Assembly: GCA_041484525.1 (NCBI GenBank)
Contig: JBGPHT010000244.1
Coordinates: 1 to 8,035, forward strand
Length of the DNA stretch: 8,035 bases
Source: JBGPHT01 sp041484525
GTDB taxonomy: Bacteria; Acidobacteriota; Terriglobia; Bryobacterales; Bryobacteraceae
Direction: 5' to 3'
Below the pieces are notes generated by a model that made no database searches, was not told the DNA's origin, and was given only the letters and a program-made list of their open reading frames with translations. Made by a program: the position numbers and the translations under genes. Shown here one piece after another: positions 6,394-8,035 of the stretch (positions within the stretch are counted from its first letter, which is position 1; the number at the start of each line of letters is the position of its first letter).

Positions 6394-7827
6394 CTAATAC
6401 TCAACCGCGCCCGGCACCAACGCGGGCTGCCGGATTTCCAGGCATCCTCGGCCAGTGGGGAGCACCTTACCCGGATTGAGCCGGTTGCCGGGGTCGAACA
6501 GGCGCTTGATCTGACGAATGGCGTCCAACGTCTGGGGCGTGAAAAGCTTCGCCATCAACTCGTTCTTTTCCATGCCGACGCCGTGCTCGCCGGTGATCGA
6601 GCCGCCCGCCTCGATGCAGAAGACCAGAATGTCCTCGCCCGCCGCGCGCGCCTTTTCCAGATCGCCGGGCTTGCGCGGGTTGAACAGGATGATAGGGTGC
6701 ATGTTGCCGTCGCCCGCGTGAAAAATGTTGCTGATCGTCAGGCCGTACCGCGCGGCCACTTGGCCGATGAAGCGGAGCGTGGGCGCAATCTTGGTGCGCG
6801 GCACTACGCCGTCCTGCACATAATACGTGGGGCTGACGCGGCCCACGGCGCCAAACGCGTTCTTGCGGCCCTTCCACAACAGGTCGCGCTCTTCGGCGGT
6901 CTGCGCCACCCGGCATTCGCGCGCGCCGCACAGCCGGCAGGCTTGCTGGATCTGTTCCACCTGCTCGCCGACGGCCTCCTCGATTCCCTCGAGTTCGATG
7001 AGCAGCACCGCGGCGGCGTCCATCGGATACCCGGCGTGGGTGGCTTCTTCCACCATACGGAGCATGACGCCGTCCAGCATCTCGACCGCCACCGGTGTGA
7101 TGGCGCGGGCGGTGATCTCGGCGACGGTGCGGCCGGCGTCCTCGCTCGAATCGTAAATGGCCAACAACGTTTTCACCAGCTCGGGCTTGCGCATGAGTCG
7201 CACGATGATCTTGGTGACCAGCGCCATGGTGCCCTCGGAGCCGGTAAGCAGGCCGGTGAGGTCGTAGCCCGGAAGGTCGAGTTCCTTGCCGCCGGTCTCG
7301 ACCACGGTGCCGTCCGCCAGGACCAACTCGAGGCCGAGCACGTGGTTGGTGGTCACGCCGTAGGCAAGCGTGTGCGGCCCGCCGGCATTCTCCGCCACGT
7401 TGCCGCCGATGGTACACGCGCGCTGGCTGGACGGGTCGGGCGCGTAGAAGTACCCACGGCCTTCCACTGCCAGCGTGATATCCAGGTTGACCACACCGGG
7501 CTGGACCACCGCGCGCTCGTTTTCGAAATCGAGCTCGAGCACGCGGTTCATGCGCGCGAATGCCACCATGATGCCGCCCTCGGTTGGGATCGCCCCGCCC
7601 GAAAGCCCGGTGCCGGCGCCGCGTCCGACGAACGGCACCTGGAACTCGCAGGCCAGTTTGACGATGGCCGACACCTCCGCCGTGGTCCGAGGAAATACGA
7701 CGAGGTCGGGCGCGTGCTTGTCGACGCCGCCATCGAATTCGTAGAGGGCGAGGTCCTGCGGCTGGTCGAGATATCCGCGCGGCCCGAGCAAGGCGGCAAC
7801 GCGCTGCTTGAGGGCCGGGACGATCAT
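6394..7827 (-). CDS. glcD: FAD-linked oxidase, glycolate oxidase subunit GlcD-like
   Basis: A 477-residue flavoprotein of the VAO/PCMH family, closest by motif to GlcD, which oxidises glycolate to glyoxylate with GlcE and GlcF as electron-transfer partners. The FAD_binding_4 domain (about 38-176) has VGRGAGTGLSGGAIP (67-81) and PDPSSQRACTIGGNVAENAGG-type flavin contacts (from 130). The FAD-oxidase C domain follows (about 212-455) with HAGDGNMHP (370-378) and GEHGVG (413-418); His370, His377 and Glu414 are the expected metal ligands. An in-frame TAA 9 nt upstream fixes ATG 7827 as the first possible start, although it lacks a Shine-Dalgarno. No glcE or glcF lies downstream, where smpB converges 15 bp away. 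D-lactate or D-2-hydroxyglutarate dehydrogenase of the same family is a real alternative. Confidence 0.9.
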   Translation of the reverse strand: MIVPALKQRVAALLGPRGYLDQPQDLALYEFDGGVDKHAPDLVVFPRTTAEVSAIVKLACEFQVPFVGRGAGTGLSGGAIPTEGGIMVAFARMNRVLELDFENERAVVQPGVVNLDITLAVEGRGYFYAPDPSSQRACTIGGNVAENAGGPHTLAYGVTTNHVLGLELVLADGTVVETGGKELDLPGYDLTGLLTGSEGTMALVTKIIVRLMRKPELVKTLLAIYDSSEDAGRTVAEITARAITPVAVEMLDGVMLRMVEEATHAGYPMDAAAVLLIELEGIEEAVGEQVEQIQQACRLCGARECRVAQTAEERDLLWKGRKNAFGAVGRVSPTYYVQDGVVPRTKIAPTLRFIGQVAARYGLTISNIFHAGDGNMHPIILFNPRKPGDLEKARAAGEDILVFCIEAGGSITGEHGVGMEKNELMAKLFTPQTLDAIRQIKRLFDPGNRLNPGKVLPTGRGCLEIRQPALVPGAVEY

Positions 7828-7835
7828 GCCTTGAT

Positions 7836-7841
7836 GTTATA
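7836..7841 (-). promoter_or_regulatory. -10-like box immediately before glcD
   Basis: The minus-strand hexamer TATAAC matches five of six consensus -10 positions and ends only 8 nt before the glcD ATG. Transcription from it would start within one or two bases of the start codon. No good -35 exists at 16-18 nt; the TTGCAA further upstream is only 11 nt away. The same bases read TATACT on the plus strand (7838-7843), so the direction is not certain. Confidence 0.4.
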
Positions 7842-7901
7842 CTGGCGCTGGCTTGCAAGGCTACCCGCGGAAAAGCTGTTGAGGCCGCCGATGCACGCAG
7901 A

Positions 7902-8035
7902 GTGCGCCGGGATAAAACCGGCATGGAATAGGGAATGAGAGAGTCTTACAGGAAAGGAGTAGCGAACCATCCTGACCCCGAGTCATGCGTGTGTCGCCGC
8001 AAGGCGGCAGGCGAAGCGTTGACAGGGGCACAGGC
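7902..8035 (+). mobile_element. 5' end of a group II intron (partial, runs off the window)
   Basis: The segment begins GTGCG, the typical group II intron 5' end, followed at once by a perfect 5-bp hairpin (7906-7922). The following bases (7935 onward) conceptually translate as MRESYRKGVANHPDPESC. I know this signature from false small proteins annotated just upstream of group II intron reverse transcriptase/maturase genes, where the DNA really encodes the 5' part of the intron RNA. A 7-bp stem with a GCAA tetraloop (7992-8009) fits a domain I substructure. The exact 5' splice point (7901/7902), the reverse transcriptase and domains II-VI cannot be confirmed here. It could also be a truncated remnant. 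Confidence 0.7.
7992..8009 (+). other. Hairpin with GCAA tetraloop inside the putative intron
   Basis: A 7-bp stem (six Watson-Crick pairs and one T-G wobble) closes a GCAA loop at 7999-8002. GNRA tetraloops are common docking elements in group II intron domain I. Which subdomain this one belongs to cannot be assigned from the fragment. Confidence 0.6.

Noticed and set aside
6376..6396. Possible bidirectional terminator between smpB and glcD
   Set aside because: The 15-bp gap has no inverted repeat or T tract; ends may be set by Rho or by structures inside the genes.
6467..7938. Long frames of 485 residues (minus, other frame) and 451 residues (plus) across glcD
   Set aside because: Arg/His-rich shadow frames over a gene with intact flavin- and metal-binding motifs.
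7935..8035. Small open frame MRESYRKGVANH... running off the right edge
   Set aside because: The frame is open, but the sequence matches the recurrent false translation of group II intron 5' RNA, and it lies within hairpins expected of the intron.

Overview
The window comes from a GC-rich bacterial genome, most likely an acidobacterium of the Solibacter/Bryobacter type. The main evidence is the secreted protein at 155-2362, which ends in the Solibacter-type C-terminal domain (TIGR03437), and a secretin that carries TPRs at one end and a cohesin-like domain at the other. A short LPYGRGS-encoding repeat at 149-171, which I associate with acidobacterial genomes, agrees with this.

Layout: positions 1-154 are non-coding and hold a near-consensus sigma70-type promoter reading leftwards out of the window. 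From 5773 down to 155 runs one tightly packed minus-strand operon: secretin, two paralogous GspG-like pseudopilins, and a large exported protein with a BACON-like domain and the TIGR03437 domain. The first gap is 4 nt, and the next two junctions are overlaps. At both overlaps the downstream ATG lies inside the conserved Asp-Gly codons of the pseudopilin C-terminal motif. The operon encodes parts of a type II secretion / type IV pilus-like machine; ATPase, inner-membrane platform and prepilin peptidase are not in the window. The exported protein may be a substrate or surface component of that machine, which is inference.

A 116-bp divergent spacer (5774-5889) separates the operon from smpB (5890-6378, plus strand, TTG start), the tmRNA partner for ribosome rescue. 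smpB converges with a 15-bp gap on a minus-strand gene for a GlcD-type FAD-linked oxidase (6394-7827). That gene has a -10-like box so close to its ATG that the mRNA may be leaderless.

At the right edge, from about 7902, the sequence looks like the 5' end of a plus-strand group II intron: a GTGCG start, a hairpin, the stretch that conceptually translates as MRESYRKGVANH, and a GCAA-tetraloop hairpin. The rest of the intron and any reverse transcriptase lie beyond the window.

I see no tRNA, rRNA or CRISPR array. The most interesting items are the secretin/pseudopilin/TIGR03437 operon with its repeated overlap architecture, the left-edge promoter with an overlapping dyad, and the intron end.
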